DNA from: Terrirubrum flagellatum | Lineage (GTDB): Bacteria > Pseudomonadota > Alphaproteobacteria > Rhizobiales > Beijerinckiaceae | Reading direction: 5' to 3' | NCBI RefSeq assembly: GCF_022059845.1 | Contig: NZ_CP091851.1 | Location: 4,154,001 to 4,218,000, forward strand | Length of the DNA: 64,000 nt | Shown here: positions 9,080 through 18,206 of the stretch, piece after piece | Layout: every line of letters begins with the position of its first letter | How positions within the stretch are numbered: position 1 is the stretch's first letter | Notes under the pieces: generated by a model | Seen by the model: the letters and a program-made list of their open reading frames with translations, nothing else | Told to the model about the DNA's origin: nothing | The model's database searches: none | Made by a program: the position numbers and the translations under genes

Positions 9080-10297
9080 TCAGATGAGAGTATATTGCGG
9101 CAACGCCGCCTTGATGAACTCGTCAACCATCGTGTCCATCAGGGGCAATGGGCTTTCCTTCTCGCACCACACACGATCCGCAACCACTCGATTGCGGATA
9201 TGGCGCGAAGCATGATTCCAATCCGTGATTGCGTTGACTGCAGCGTCAATCCGCTCAAGTAGCCCAAATTGATCGAACGCGCTCCGCCACCAGTCGACTA
9301 TGCCGTCAAAATTCCTGAAACCAAGCTCCGGCGCATGAGCCGACAAATGCCGAATCAACAACGCCTCGCGATCAGCAATCGCGCCCCTGTATTGATTGTA
9401 GGCCGGCCGCAGGAACACCATCAGCGTTTCGCCGTGTGACAATGATGTCACTTCGAGCAGCGCGCCAGCAGCCTCATGAATGTTCCCGGTGCGGATATTC
9501 GAGATAGCGATGCCGCCCACGGCTGCGGAATAATTCAACGCGAGGAGAGTTTCGTCTGATCGGTCGTCACGACGGACGTAAGCATCAAGCGCACTCATCA
9601 GGCGGGCGATCCCATCAAGCGAAAGCATATCCCCGAACCAAGAGCGCTCGCCTCGGCAAATGAATGTTTCAAACAGGTGGACGAAGGCGTCGAAAGCCGA
9701 GATGAGCATCAGCGTCGGCGGCGCACTGCGCAAGAAGATGGGATCCACCAACACCCAATCTACCACCAAGTCCCAGCTCTTGCCATGGGTCTTCCCCTTG
9801 GTGAAAGCATCGTAAGCCACGTAGTAGCGCGAAACATCAGCGCCCGTTCCTGCGGTCGTTGGCAGTCCGATCAGCAGCGGCCTCTTCGCATCAGGCCTCC
9901 AAGGCATCCCGCGCTTGTCGCCCATCCCAACGCCATCGAACGTGCCGAAAAGCCATTCTGCGACGACGGCTTTCGCAGCGTCGACGGTCGACCCGCCGCC
10001 GATCGACACGATCGCCTCGGGCTGAAGCAACGTTCGCGCGATCTCCCGGAGACGCTGCGCTTGTGGCATCGAGCGGCACACTTCGACAAACGCCAGCCGC
10101 GCACCTAATTGCGAGCGGAGCTCGTTCATGAACGGGTGATTCTCAAACGCTGCATCGACAAACACGGCGATGCTCGCGCAATCTTCGATCAGCTCGTAGA
10201 GCTGCTGGTGACAACCCACGCCCCAAACGAATTTTGACGGGAGATAGAAACGCTTTTGCGTCGAGGTATTGAAAGCCGTTTCAATGATGCGAGACAT
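9080..10297 (-). CDS. Iron-containing alcohol dehydrogenase
   Basis: A 405-residue group III (Fe-dependent) alcohol dehydrogenase. It has the nucleotide loop IGGGSTVDAAK and LPTTAGTGAD, and probable metal ligands in the SAFDAFVHLFE and SLSHGETL segments (Asp and His residues). It is the first gene of the minus-strand sugar operon, 29 bp before the SDR. Relatives in sugar loci include KdnB, which oxidises the C8 hydroxyl of Kdo before transamination. Here it could oxidise or reduce a hydroxyl of a NeuB or ThDP product. Substrate unknown. Dehydroquinate-synthase-like cyclases share the fold but the Fe-ADH pattern fits better. Confidence 0.8.
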   Translation of the reverse strand: MSRIIETAFNTSTQKRFYLPSKFVWGVGCHQQLYELIEDCASIAVFVDAAFENHPFMNELRSQLGARLAFVEVCRSMPQAQRLREIARTLLQPEAIVSIGGGSTVDAAKAVVAEWLFGTFDGVGMGDKRGMPWRPDAKRPLLIGLPTTAGTGADVSRYYVAYDAFTKGKTHGKSWDLVVDWVLVDPIFLRSAPPTLMLISAFDAFVHLFETFICRGERSWFGDMLSLDGIARLMSALDAYVRRDDRSDETLLALNYSAAVGGIAISNIRTGNIHEAAGALLEVTSLSHGETLMVFLRPAYNQYRGAIADREALLIRHLSAHAPELGFRNFDGIVDWWRSAFDQFGLLERIDAAVNAITDWNHASRHIRNRVVADRVWCEKESPLPLMDTMVDEFIKAALPQYTLI

Positions 10298-11117
10298 GCG
10301 CGAACAATTTCCGCCACTACAGAGGCCAAGCGTTTCAAGGAGAGTTCAGATCAACTGTGCGAACGGGATGTGTCACAACCCACCAGGAGGTGCAAGCCGC
10401 GGCCGGAGCGACGCTGGCGACAAGCCATCGCTGGCTCATCTGAAACGCCGAGAACAGAACGATCCGCTCGGGAGAATACAGCAAGAGCCACAGCTACGGC
10501 TTTCGAAACCTGATAGAACGGAGATAAGCGCAATCAGACCACCCTACGCCGCTGGAGCGCAAACCATGGCGTCCGCTGAAAAGCTCAAGGTGCCAGACTT
10601 TGACCTCGCCCGCCCGCAGTTCGTCCCTCATCGCCGGCGCTGCCGGCAATTTCATCCGGGATGTCAAACGGCTCGAACATGCAGCATGCTGGTTGACTCG
10701 CAAAGTTGCCGCTCGATGCCCCCACGATTCAGCAAGCCTATGATTTGCTCGGTTGATTCCACGCTTCAACCGTCGGCGAAAAAACGCCGCTTCCACAGCA
10801 CTCAACCATTAGCTAGATTTCTTTCGGCATTCAACTCATAGTTGTAGAATCGGGCGGATTTCTCAATTGCGCAGCGCTTGCTTCCCGGACATAGAGCGCC
10901 TCATGGTGATCTCGTCTCAGTCTCGATCATGGCTTGCGGCAACTCGGATGATTTGTTCCGAACGTTCTGGCTCTGCTCCTGGCGGTAAAATCGCGGAAAG
11001 TCGGAGCTGCTCGGCGGCGACCGCGTCGACAGGCATGAAGCCTCTGAGACTGTGCGCGCTCGCGCATTTGGAAATTTGCGGCCCAATCCCATTGGCGGGC
11101 GGCGATCGCGATAAGAC
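10298..11117. other. 820-bp gene-free divergent intergenic region
   Basis: This separates the leftward sugar operon (starting 10297) from the rightward flippase gene, so it must contain both promoters. Small open frames occur on both strands but their translations are Arg/Ser/Cys-rich, lack ribosome sites and resemble no family I know. The texture, with frequent stops and lower GC, suggests decayed DNA, possibly an old insertion like those at 19.4 and 21 kb, but no transposase motif could be recognised here. Confidence 0.5.
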
Positions 11118-11153
11118 GTGAATCAAATATACCCTGAACGCCGAAATCCGAGC

Positions 11154-12440
11154 ATGCAGCGTTCTCCAGCCGCCCGGCATCTTACGATTTTTCTGAGAGC
11201 CTCGCTTGTCACCACCGCCGGCAACGCCTGCGCCTATTTGTTCCAGCTGCTGCTCGCTCGCGCGGTCAGTCCGGGTGAATTCGGCGCCGTAAACGTGCTG
11301 CTGTCGCTAGCGATGCTCATCACGGCCCCAATCGCCGCCGCACCTGCTGCAATATCCAGACTCCTGATCAATCACGGCGGCTCTCCTGAATTGTTCGCAG
11401 CGCTCGTGCAACGGATCATGGTGGCGGGAATCTGCATTGGCGGATGCGTCGTCGCACTTTATCTTCCATTTGCTGGCTTTGTGGAGCAAACCCTGCATGT
11501 CGGCTGGCTTGCCGCCTGGGTGCTAACGCCGATTTTGCTCGCTTCGATATTGCTCTACCATGTGCCTCTCGGGCTGTGGCAGGGACAGCGATCATATAAT
11601 CGCCTGGCTGTTGGAGCGGCGGGAGTTCCCCTCATCCGTTTCCTGACGTTTGCGGGCGTCGTTATTGTTTTTGGAGGCGGGATTCATAGCGCCTTGCTTG
11701 CGTTGGCCGCTGGCGGCGTGGTCGTTTTCGCTATAGGCGTGTGGTCGTTTCGCAGCGCCTTGATATTAGCGAAACCCGGGCAGTTCCCAGATGCGCTTCG
11801 GGAAACGCTGCAATTCTCCATCCCTGCTGTGCTAATGAGCGTTGCGCTGCTGGGACTTACCTATATCGATCAGCCCCTCGTCCGCGCTTTCAACTCACCT
11901 GAATCGTCTGGGTTGTATGCGGCCGCGTCGACGCTCTCCAAGATCGCCTTGTTGTTGCCCGCTGCTCTTATCAATATCGTATTTCCGGAAGCCGCCAGCC
12001 TCGCTCGCAATCAAGCCGCGCCGACCGAAGAAAGTTTCAGACTCATCATGCTTGCGCTTGGAGTCACAGGAGGCATCAGCGCCAGCGCAGCGCTCGTGAT
12101 GACGATCGAGCCGGAGCTTTGCCTCAGGCTGCTTGCTGGACAACCTTACGTCGCAGCCGCTCCTATTCTGCAGATCCTCGCCCCAGGTATGGCGATGCTG
12201 GCCTGTGTCTCTCTTGTCGTGACTTACGCGCTTGCGCGAGCAAATTATCTGCTGATCGTGCCGCTTGCGCTATCAACGCCGCTAATCTTTGCTGTTTGCC
12301 AATTCGTGCGTCCGGACACGCGCCAGATGGCCTGGATACTCTTTTCAGCCATCGCAATTCTTCTATGCTTTAGCATCACTTGGCTGCGGCTCACGCATCG
12401 CAGGCGCGAAGCGCCAATCGGAAAAGCCATGCGGCAATGA
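11154..12440 (+). CDS. Polysaccharide flippase (Wzx/MATE-like)
   Basis: About 428 residues with roughly 12-14 hydrophobic segments and the N-terminal pattern FLRASLVTTAGNACAYLFQLLLARAVSPGEFG, characteristic of Wzx/RfbX-type exporters, followed by helices with few charges and a basic cytoplasmic tail ending LTHRRREAPIGK. It probably flips undecaprenyl-linked oligosaccharide units across the inner membrane. The ATG at 11154 is chosen; a GTG at 11118 would add 12 polar residues. It is the second flippase-like gene in the locus after the fragment at the window start. A glycosyltransferase gene follows 176 bp downstream. Confidence 0.82.
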   Translation: MQRSPAARHLTIFLRASLVTTAGNACAYLFQLLLARAVSPGEFGAVNVLLSLAMLITAPIAAAPAAISRLLINHGGSPELFAALVQRIMVAGICIGGCVVALYLPFAGFVEQTLHVGWLAAWVLTPILLASILLYHVPLGLWQGQRSYNRLAVGAAGVPLIRFLTFAGVVIVFGGGIHSALLALAAGGVVVFAIGVWSFRSALILAKPGQFPDALRETLQFSIPAVLMSVALLGLTYIDQPLVRAFNSPESSGLYAAASTLSKIALLLPAALINIVFPEAASLARNQAAPTEESFRLIMLALGVTGGISASAALVMTIEPELCLRLLAGQPYVAAAPILQILAPGMAMLACVSLVVTYALARANYLLIVPLALSTPLIFAVCQFVRPDTRQMAWILFSAIAILLCFSITWLRLTHRRREAPIGKAMRQ

Positions 12441-12616
12441 GGCTTTCGCGGTAGCGGGATGCGGAGGGATGGAGGGAGAGACTTGTTCAGCGTTGGCGCC
12501 GGAACGACTGGCTGGGCATACTGGAGCGTTCATGGGGGCGGCCTCCAAGTGCGCTCACGCTGGCCTCAAGAGGGAACGCATTGGCGAGTGAATTCGAAAC
12601 GCGTCGAGAGACATAA

Positions 12617-13591
12617 ATGAAAACCATTTCCGTGATCACACCGTGCTTCAATGAGGAACAGAATGTTCGCGAAGCCTGGGAAGCCGTCCGCAATATCTTT
12701 GCCGACAAGCTGCCCGACTATAGGCTCGAACATATCTTCTGCGACAATGATTCTTCTGACGGAACACTGGCGATACTAAGAGAAATCACGGCGCAGGATT
12801 CTTGCGTGAAGGCCATCGTCAACAGGCGAAACTTCGGCCCTTTGCGCAATACGTATAATGGAGTGATGGCTAGCACGGGCGATGCGGTGCTGCTGTTCCT
12901 GCCCGCCGACCTGCAGGATCCCCCGGATATGATTCCGCAGTTCGTGAAGCTCTGGGAAGACGGATACGAGATCGTCTACGGCATTCGGGCGACGCGCGAG
13001 GAAGGGCGCATCATGCGATCGGTACGCAATGCATACTACGGGCTCCTGACCCGCTTCACCGATCTTGTGGTGCCGCCTGGCGTCGGTGATTTCCAACTCG
13101 TTGATCGCCGCGTCGTCGAGGCGATGCGAGAGATCCGCGACAACTATCCGTTCATGCGCATGATGACGTTCGAGTGCGGCGGGCGCTCAATTGGAGTTCC
13201 GTACCATTGGAAAGCGCGCAAACGCGGTTTGTCAAAAAACCGGCTCTCGGCGCTCTTTGATCAGGGCATGAACGGGATCGTCTCCTTTACCGCCGCGCCC
13301 ATCAGACTCAGCCTGTTCGCAGGGTTCACTCTTGCCTTGTTGAGCCTCGCCTATTCGATCGTAACCCTCATCATCAGCCTGGTCTTCTATCGAGAGCTCG
13401 CTCAACCCGGGATCATGACCCTAATCGTGGCGCTGTTCTTTTTTGGCGGAACGATGCTTTTTTTTATCGGCCTCATCGGCGAATATGTGTTGGCGACCTA
13501 CGGCAGAGTGCGTGACAAGCCCGTTGTATTTGAGCGAGAGCGCATCAATTTCCAGTCATCGTCGGAGCCGCGAAGGGACCGCGCCAACTGA
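12617..13591 (+). CDS. GT2 glycosyltransferase, polyprenyl-phosphate type (GtrB/DPM-like)
   Basis: 324 residues. The N-terminal GT-A domain starts ISVITPCFNEEQNV, with a donor motif CDNDSSDGT and the second motif LPADLQDPPDM, the ADLQDPP pattern of dolichyl/undecaprenyl-phosphate sugar synthases. Two C-terminal membrane helices (about 230-262 and 270-300) end in EYVLATYGRVRDKP, a typical tail for this class. It likely loads a sugar onto undecaprenyl phosphate at the cytoplasmic face, and the GT39-like protein encoded at 16.1 kb could use that donor in the periplasm. A weak purine-rich ribosome site precedes the ATG. Confidence 0.88.
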   Translation: MKTISVITPCFNEEQNVREAWEAVRNIFADKLPDYRLEHIFCDNDSSDGTLAILREITAQDSCVKAIVNRRNFGPLRNTYNGVMASTGDAVLLFLPADLQDPPDMIPQFVKLWEDGYEIVYGIRATREEGRIMRSVRNAYYGLLTRFTDLVVPPGVGDFQLVDRRVVEAMREIRDNYPFMRMMTFECGGRSIGVPYHWKARKRGLSKNRLSALFDQGMNGIVSFTAAPIRLSLFAGFTLALLSLAYSIVTLIISLVFYRELAQPGIMTLIVALFFFGGTMLFFIGLIGEYVLATYGRVRDKPVVFERERINFQSSSEPRRDRAN

Positions 13592-13613
13592 GGAAACCGA
13601 CGCGCCGAATCTT

Positions 13614-15368
13614 CTAGGCCCCAGCGGATTTTCGCCGCGGATAAGATACGAACCTGTTCCCCGCCTCGTACTCCTCATCATCGAGATAGGGAAACTGATC
13701 GTTGATGGGGCGGCCCATTTCCATTTTTGGCTCGATCAGAGTCTGAGGGTGGAGCATCACCTCGATGACGATCGCGCCGCCGTGGAACAGGTCCTGCGTA
13801 ATATCATCGAGTCGCTCGATCCGAGCATAACGAAGGCCATAGGCTTGCGCGATCTTGCCAAAATCAGGATTGCTGTAGCCTTCTTCCGAGCCGACATAAC
13901 GCCCTTGCAGGTAAGAGTCCTGGAACTGTTTGATAATCCCGTAACCGTTGTTGTTCATGACGACGACGACAATTTCCAGATCGTAGTGGGCGATCGTTTG
14001 CAATTCCTGGATGTTAAGCTGAAAGCCGCCATCGCCGTTATAGCACAGCACCTGGCGGCGCTTATGCGTAAGCTTCGCGCCGATGGACGCGGGAAGCGCG
14101 TAACCCATTGGCGAATTTCCGCCCGCCGTGAAAAATCTATGGCGCTTCACCTTGAATGCCTGATGAAGCCAGCACACGGCCGCGCCTGTATCCGCAGTGA
14201 CAATGGCGTTTGAGTCGAGCAGTCCGTTCATCTTCCGGATAACGTCATAAGGCGAAAGTGAACTTAAACGCTCCGCTGACGCGCTCTGCTCGCGGCCGAG
14301 ATAAGCTCGTTTCATCTCTGCCACATAGTCGAGCCATTTTGATTCGAGCTGCGGCGGCTCCAGCGATTTCAGGATTTCAGGAAGCTGCGCAAGATCAGCA
14401 TGGGTCGTACGATAACCGAGACTCGCATATTTCTTCAATTCTTCCACATCAACGTCAACAACATGAACCGTTGCGGCGGTAGCGAAATTTTCCGGCCGGT
14501 TCGATCGTTGACGATTATCGAGGCGACTGCCCAGAACGATCACGACATCAGCATTCTGGACAATGAAATTTGCGCCGCGATTGCCATAAACGCCTATCTG
14601 ACCGCAATAACCGGGATGATCATGATCAAAATACGCGAGCCCACCCCAGCTCGCGACAAACGGCAAGCGCACACGCTCGAGCCAGTCCGTGAGATCGTCC
14701 TCAGCGGCCGAGAGGCCGACGCCAGCGCCGAAAAGCAGAACCGGGCGGCGCGCGCTGGCGAGGGTCGCATTGAGCGCCGCAACGGCCTTGCCTGGCGTCT
14801 CGCCTTCCAGCGATCGCTCAGCCGGCAGCAGCAAATCGCCCTCGACCTCCATCTGCTGAATATCCATCGGAACGTCGATCAGCACCGGCCCCATGCGCCC
14901 GCTGACGGCGATTTCATAGGCGCGGACCAATTCTTCGCGGAGTTGCGTCGGGCTTGTGACCATCGTCGCGTATTTCGTGACCGGCCGAACGATGTCGACG
15001 ATCTTGGTTTCCTGGAACCCGTTTTGTCGTAACATCGCGCCGGCGAAGGCCGTGTTCTCCTGCTGATTCACCTGCCCCGTGATATGCAGGCTGGGAATAG
15101 AATCGAAGAATGAGCTGGCGATGCCGGTGATCAGGTTCGTTGCCCCGGGACCCGAAGTGGCGATCGTGACGCCTACCTTGCGGTCCACGCGCCACACCGC
15201 GTCTGCGGCCATCGCGGCGGACTGTTCACTCTGAAAGCAGGCGTAATCGAGTTCAGGGTGCCTTGCGACAGCGTCGATCATGAAGGCGGCGGCCCCTCCG
15301 GTCAGCACGAACACTTGGTTGCTGCCGACCCGCGCGAGGAACTCTGCTATATATTCTGCACCCTTCAT
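13614..15368 (-). CDS. Second acetolactate-synthase-like ThDP enzyme
   Basis: 584 residues in the acetolactate synthase fold. The activating glutamate is Glu48 (FQSEQSAA), the diphosphate motif is GDGGFQLN (445-452) followed by NNNGYG at 472-477, so both canonical ThDP elements are intact. The start at 15368 is supported by GGAGAGG upstream; the open frame runs 29 residues further without family similarity. Pyruvate-dependent C-C bond formation on a sugar is plausible because it sits among polysaccharide genes and no small regulatory subunit (ilvN) is nearby. It differs clearly from the other ThDP enzyme gene at 1.9-3.8 kb, so the two probably act on different acceptors. Confidence 0.78.
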   Translation of the reverse strand: MKGAEYIAEFLARVGSNQVFVLTGGAAAFMIDAVARHPELDYACFQSEQSAAMAADAVWRVDRKVGVTIATSGPGATNLITGIASSFFDSIPSLHITGQVNQQENTAFAGAMLRQNGFQETKIVDIVRPVTKYATMVTSPTQLREELVRAYEIAVSGRMGPVLIDVPMDIQQMEVEGDLLLPAERSLEGETPGKAVAALNATLASARRPVLLFGAGVGLSAAEDDLTDWLERVRLPFVASWGGLAYFDHDHPGYCGQIGVYGNRGANFIVQNADVVIVLGSRLDNRQRSNRPENFATAATVHVVDVDVEELKKYASLGYRTTHADLAQLPEILKSLEPPQLESKWLDYVAEMKRAYLGREQSASAERLSSLSPYDVIRKMNGLLDSNAIVTADTGAAVCWLHQAFKVKRHRFFTAGGNSPMGYALPASIGAKLTHKRRQVLCYNGDGGFQLNIQELQTIAHYDLEIVVVVMNNNGYGIIKQFQDSYLQGRYVGSEEGYSNPDFGKIAQAYGLRYARIERLDDITQDLFHGGAIVIEVMLHPQTLIEPKMEMGRPINDQFPYLDDEEYEAGNRFVSYPRRKSAGA

Positions 15369-16063
15369 CGACCGCTCGCCTCTCCACTTTCCGTCCCTAT
15401 CCGCCCGTTGCACGGGGTTCGTAGCCCGGCGCGGAACCTTCGCGCCAGGCCGCAATCACCGCTGGCGCTATCCCGTCGCTGCTTCGCAGATAAAGCAACG
15501 AATAGAAAGTCCGTGTGTTCGCAGGCGGAAATCAGACGCCCTCCGGCGCCGGCTGCATGTACGAGAACCGGGCGTCTGACCCATGGCGTCGAGCGACGTC
15601 AACACAGGTTCAACGCCAATTCATCGTTCGATTGCTGCGCATTTGTACAGATCTACGTTGCGAACTGCAGAACGCCGAGGTTCGCTCTGGTGCTTGCCCC
15701 TCTCCTTCATGTCAAGAGCGCTCCGGATCAGCCAAAGCGAGCGCCGGCCGTCATTTGGGCGTCGATAGTTGCGAGAACCGCGTCGAGCGTCTCCGAGATC
15801 GCCTCTTGCCGGAGGCACAGCGGCGCGCTACTGCCCTCTCTTCGCATTAAACCTCCCGATGGAGGCCGCCCCAATCCAGGCCGCTGGAGGCGAGCGACAA
15901 CTTGCGCAACACAGCTCCGGCAATCCTGCCCAGAGTTCTCCAGTCGACGACGATTTCGTCTCATGACCCGCAAGAACATTTGAACAGCCAGGATGGCGAT
16001 CCCCATCAGAAGGCGCGGCAACCTGTCGGAATATTGAAATGAAACATCTGAAAGCGCTTCCTG
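15369..16063. other. 695-bp gene-free divergent intergenic region
   Basis: Lies between the leftward ThDP-enzyme gene and the rightward membrane glycosyltransferase. Short frames on both strands have no ribosome site and no recognisable domain. It should contain promoters for both flanking genes, but I cannot point to a convincing -35/-10 pair. It may be eroded former coding DNA. Confidence 0.45.
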
Positions 16064-18079
16064 ATGATGGTCGCTGAGCCGGCGCCAGGCGCAACCTTGC
16101 CGCGGCGCGGAGCGTTTCCGACCTTCGCTGATCTGATTGAAGGGACGTTGCGAGCGGTCATTTTTGGAGCTTTCGCCACCGCCGCAATTCTGCTCGCCGC
16201 GAGATTCGAAGGCGGCGTCTTTGCGGGCTTTCTCCTGGCGATTGCAGGCGCGGCGCTCGCCCTTGCAGCGCGGCGCGGCGGCCAGGCGAGCATCGAACAC
16301 GAGAAGCACGCATGGCGTGTCGCCGGATGGCTCCTCTGCTGCGCTATCATTCTGTTCTCTTTTGTTTTTGCACTCGCGTTTTCAGCTCCCCAGGTCGGCG
16401 ACTTCGGAGTGCTTTGGCGATGCGGCAAAGAGTTCGGACTGCCGATCCAGCACTGGCTTGAATCGTGCCATAGCGGTTATATCGCCGCGCCGCAGCTCTA
16501 CCGGGAGCGATCGTTCTTTTATACGGTGCCGTTTCATCTGCTCCTGGGCGATAATTATACGGCATTCAAGATCTACAATGCGACGCTTCACGCTTTAACC
16601 ACCGCCTTCCTATTTCATTGCTGCAAGCGAGAACTTGGCTATCGCGCCGCCTTCATTTCGCTCGCTTTTCTTGCGGCGCAGCCGGAGTGGTGGCCCGCGA
16701 TTCCGGTCGCGTCGATGGACAATCTTGCGCTTCTGGTGATCGTTTTCTTGCTTTGGGTTTTGCTAGCGACCGAGCGGAGCGAGCGCCGTCTGTTAACTGG
16801 AGGCGGACTTGCGCTCGCGATCGTGTTGTTACAATGGTCTCGAACTATTGGAGCTTTGGCGCTCCTGTCAGCATTGATTTTCTTTGCCGCCAGTGCGGGC
16901 AAAAGCGACTGGAGCAAACGCCTTACGATTCTAGCGCTGGCGCTCATCGGATATTTCCTTATCGATCGCGGCCTGAACGCCCTCCTCGGCGCGCAGTCTT
17001 TTGCCGATCCTTTGACGCAGTCCATCTTTGGATTTGATCTGCAAATACGCCCGCCCCAGAATTATCAAGTTCTCTTCGAATGGACCCAGCACTTGCTGCC
17101 GGCTATTTCAGAGGAGCGCAGAGCTTCAATCGGCCTTCTTCGCCTCACGGACGAATTGGCGCATGGCTTTCTTAGCTGGCCCGCATATATGGCCGAGAAG
17201 GCCGCTATCCTTTTCGCAGGCGACGGCTATCTTTATTTTACCACGGTCAATTGGCCGGACAATCTCGACACGATCTTTACAGTCCCCCAAAGCAATATAC
17301 CGCACGGCCATCGAACTGCATTGTTCGTCCAGGCGCTTTCGATCGTCGGCGCGACGATTGCGGCTTTCGCGACGACGTTAGCGCGGCGAACGCCTCTTAC
17401 ATTTGCAAGCATCGCCTATCTCGGTGTGTTTGTCGCCGCAACCATCGGTTTCGGCCCGCTGCTTAATCGCTATGGCCTCCTGGCCGCTCCGGCGATTTCC
17501 ATCCTCGTCGGCGGTCTTTCGCAAACAGGCGGCGCGCAGAAAGCGCCGAACCGGCTGCAATCCTGGCGCGTCACGGCGATCGGCGTTTTGGCGGTGGCGG
17601 CCACGTTGCTGCTGGCGCTGCCGCTGGCCTTGTCGTACCAAGCTTGGAGGCCGCGACTTCTCATGAATATCAAGCAGGAAGCGCCCTGGACCGCAGGCGG
17701 TTCCGCCTGCAACGCAAAGCAGGTTCCAATATGGCCCTATTTTGGCCGCAGGATACGTTCGAGTCTTGCGCCCGATGTTACGTGCGTCAGCTATCAGGTG
17801 CCCTTGCAAGATATCCGCGGCAAACTGTCATTTTTCATCACACGGGAGAAGCTTCCCTATTTCCATGAGAATCTCCCGCCTGTCGGGTTCGAATACGCTT
17901 TTCGCATCGGCGATGAACCGTTTGTGTGGCGCTCACTCAACGACGCAGCGGCGCGCTGGCACGAAATCGAGTCGTCTTCCCTGCCGGTCGGCGCGGCGCT
18001 ACAGCTCGTCGTGCGCAGAACACGGCCAGGGGATGAGATCCAGTTCGAAATTCGTGATCTTCTCGTAAGCCCCTTCTGA
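16064..18079 (+). CDS. Integral membrane glycosyltransferase, GT39/ArnT-like
   Basis: A 671-residue protein with about 11-13 predicted membrane helices. After two to three N-terminal helices comes a periplasmic loop with an acidic residue in APQVGDFGVLWRCGKEFG, the position of the catalytic Asp in GT-C enzymes. Further on is a loop with HSGYIAAPQLYRERSFFYTVPFHLLLGDNYTAFKI-type aromatic content, alternating helices, and a soluble C-terminal domain of about 170 residues. It probably transfers a sugar from a polyprenyl phosphate carrier outside the cytoplasm. Two adjacent ATGs at 16064 and 16067 could start it. The exact GT family is uncertain. Confidence 0.6.
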   Translation: MMVAEPAPGATLPRRGAFPTFADLIEGTLRAVIFGAFATAAILLAARFEGGVFAGFLLAIAGAALALAARRGGQASIEHEKHAWRVAGWLLCCAIILFSFVFALAFSAPQVGDFGVLWRCGKEFGLPIQHWLESCHSGYIAAPQLYRERSFFYTVPFHLLLGDNYTAFKIYNATLHALTTAFLFHCCKRELGYRAAFISLAFLAAQPEWWPAIPVASMDNLALLVIVFLLWVLLATERSERRLLTGGGLALAIVLLQWSRTIGALALLSALIFFAASAGKSDWSKRLTILALALIGYFLIDRGLNALLGAQSFADPLTQSIFGFDLQIRPPQNYQVLFEWTQHLLPAISEERRASIGLLRLTDELAHGFLSWPAYMAEKAAILFAGDGYLYFTTVNWPDNLDTIFTVPQSNIPHGHRTALFVQALSIVGATIAAFATTLARRTPLTFASIAYLGVFVAATIGFGPLLNRYGLLAAPAISILVGGLSQTGGAQKAPNRLQSWRVTAIGVLAVAATLLLALPLALSYQAWRPRLLMNIKQEAPWTAGGSACNAKQVPIWPYFGRRIRSSLAPDVTCVSYQVPLQDIRGKLSFFITREKLPYFHENLPPVGFEYAFRIGDEPFVWRSLNDAAARWHEIESSSLPVGAALQLVVRRTRPGDEIQFEIRDLLVSPF

Positions 18080-18173
18080 TGGAGCAGAACTCATATCTTC
18101 CACGGCCGCCCGATGCGCGCTTGGACAACCAACATAAATTCAGACTGCTGGCGCAGGTCGAAATCGCTCGTCA

Positions 18174-18198
18174 GCCGCCCTTCTCGGCGACGGGCGGC
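18174..18198. terminator. GC hairpin between convergent genes
   Basis: GCCGCCC (18174-18180) pairs with GGGCGGC (18192-18198) across an 11-base loop, in the gap between the convergent genes ending at 18079 and 18207. No T-run follows on either strand, so a role as a two-way terminator is only tentative. Confidence 0.35.
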
Positions 18199-18206
18199 AA
18201 GTCAAG

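Noticed and set aside
10269-10841. 190-codon open frame in the divergent region
   Set aside because: Starts inside the Fe-ADH gene on the other strand, lacks a ribosome site and shows no recognisable domain.
13614-15368. Assignment as biosynthetic acetolactate synthase ilvB/ilvI
   Set aside because: No ilvN/ilvH small subunit or ilvC is adjacent, and all neighbours are polysaccharide genes.
15728-16309. 193-codon minus-strand frame with a short hydrophobic segment
   Set aside because: Half of it is antisense to the GT39-like gene; no ribosome site and no family resemblance.
17884-17897. GGTTCGAAT-like string suggesting a tRNA T-arm
   Set aside because: Inside the GT39-like coding sequence with no acceptor stem or anticodon arm around it.
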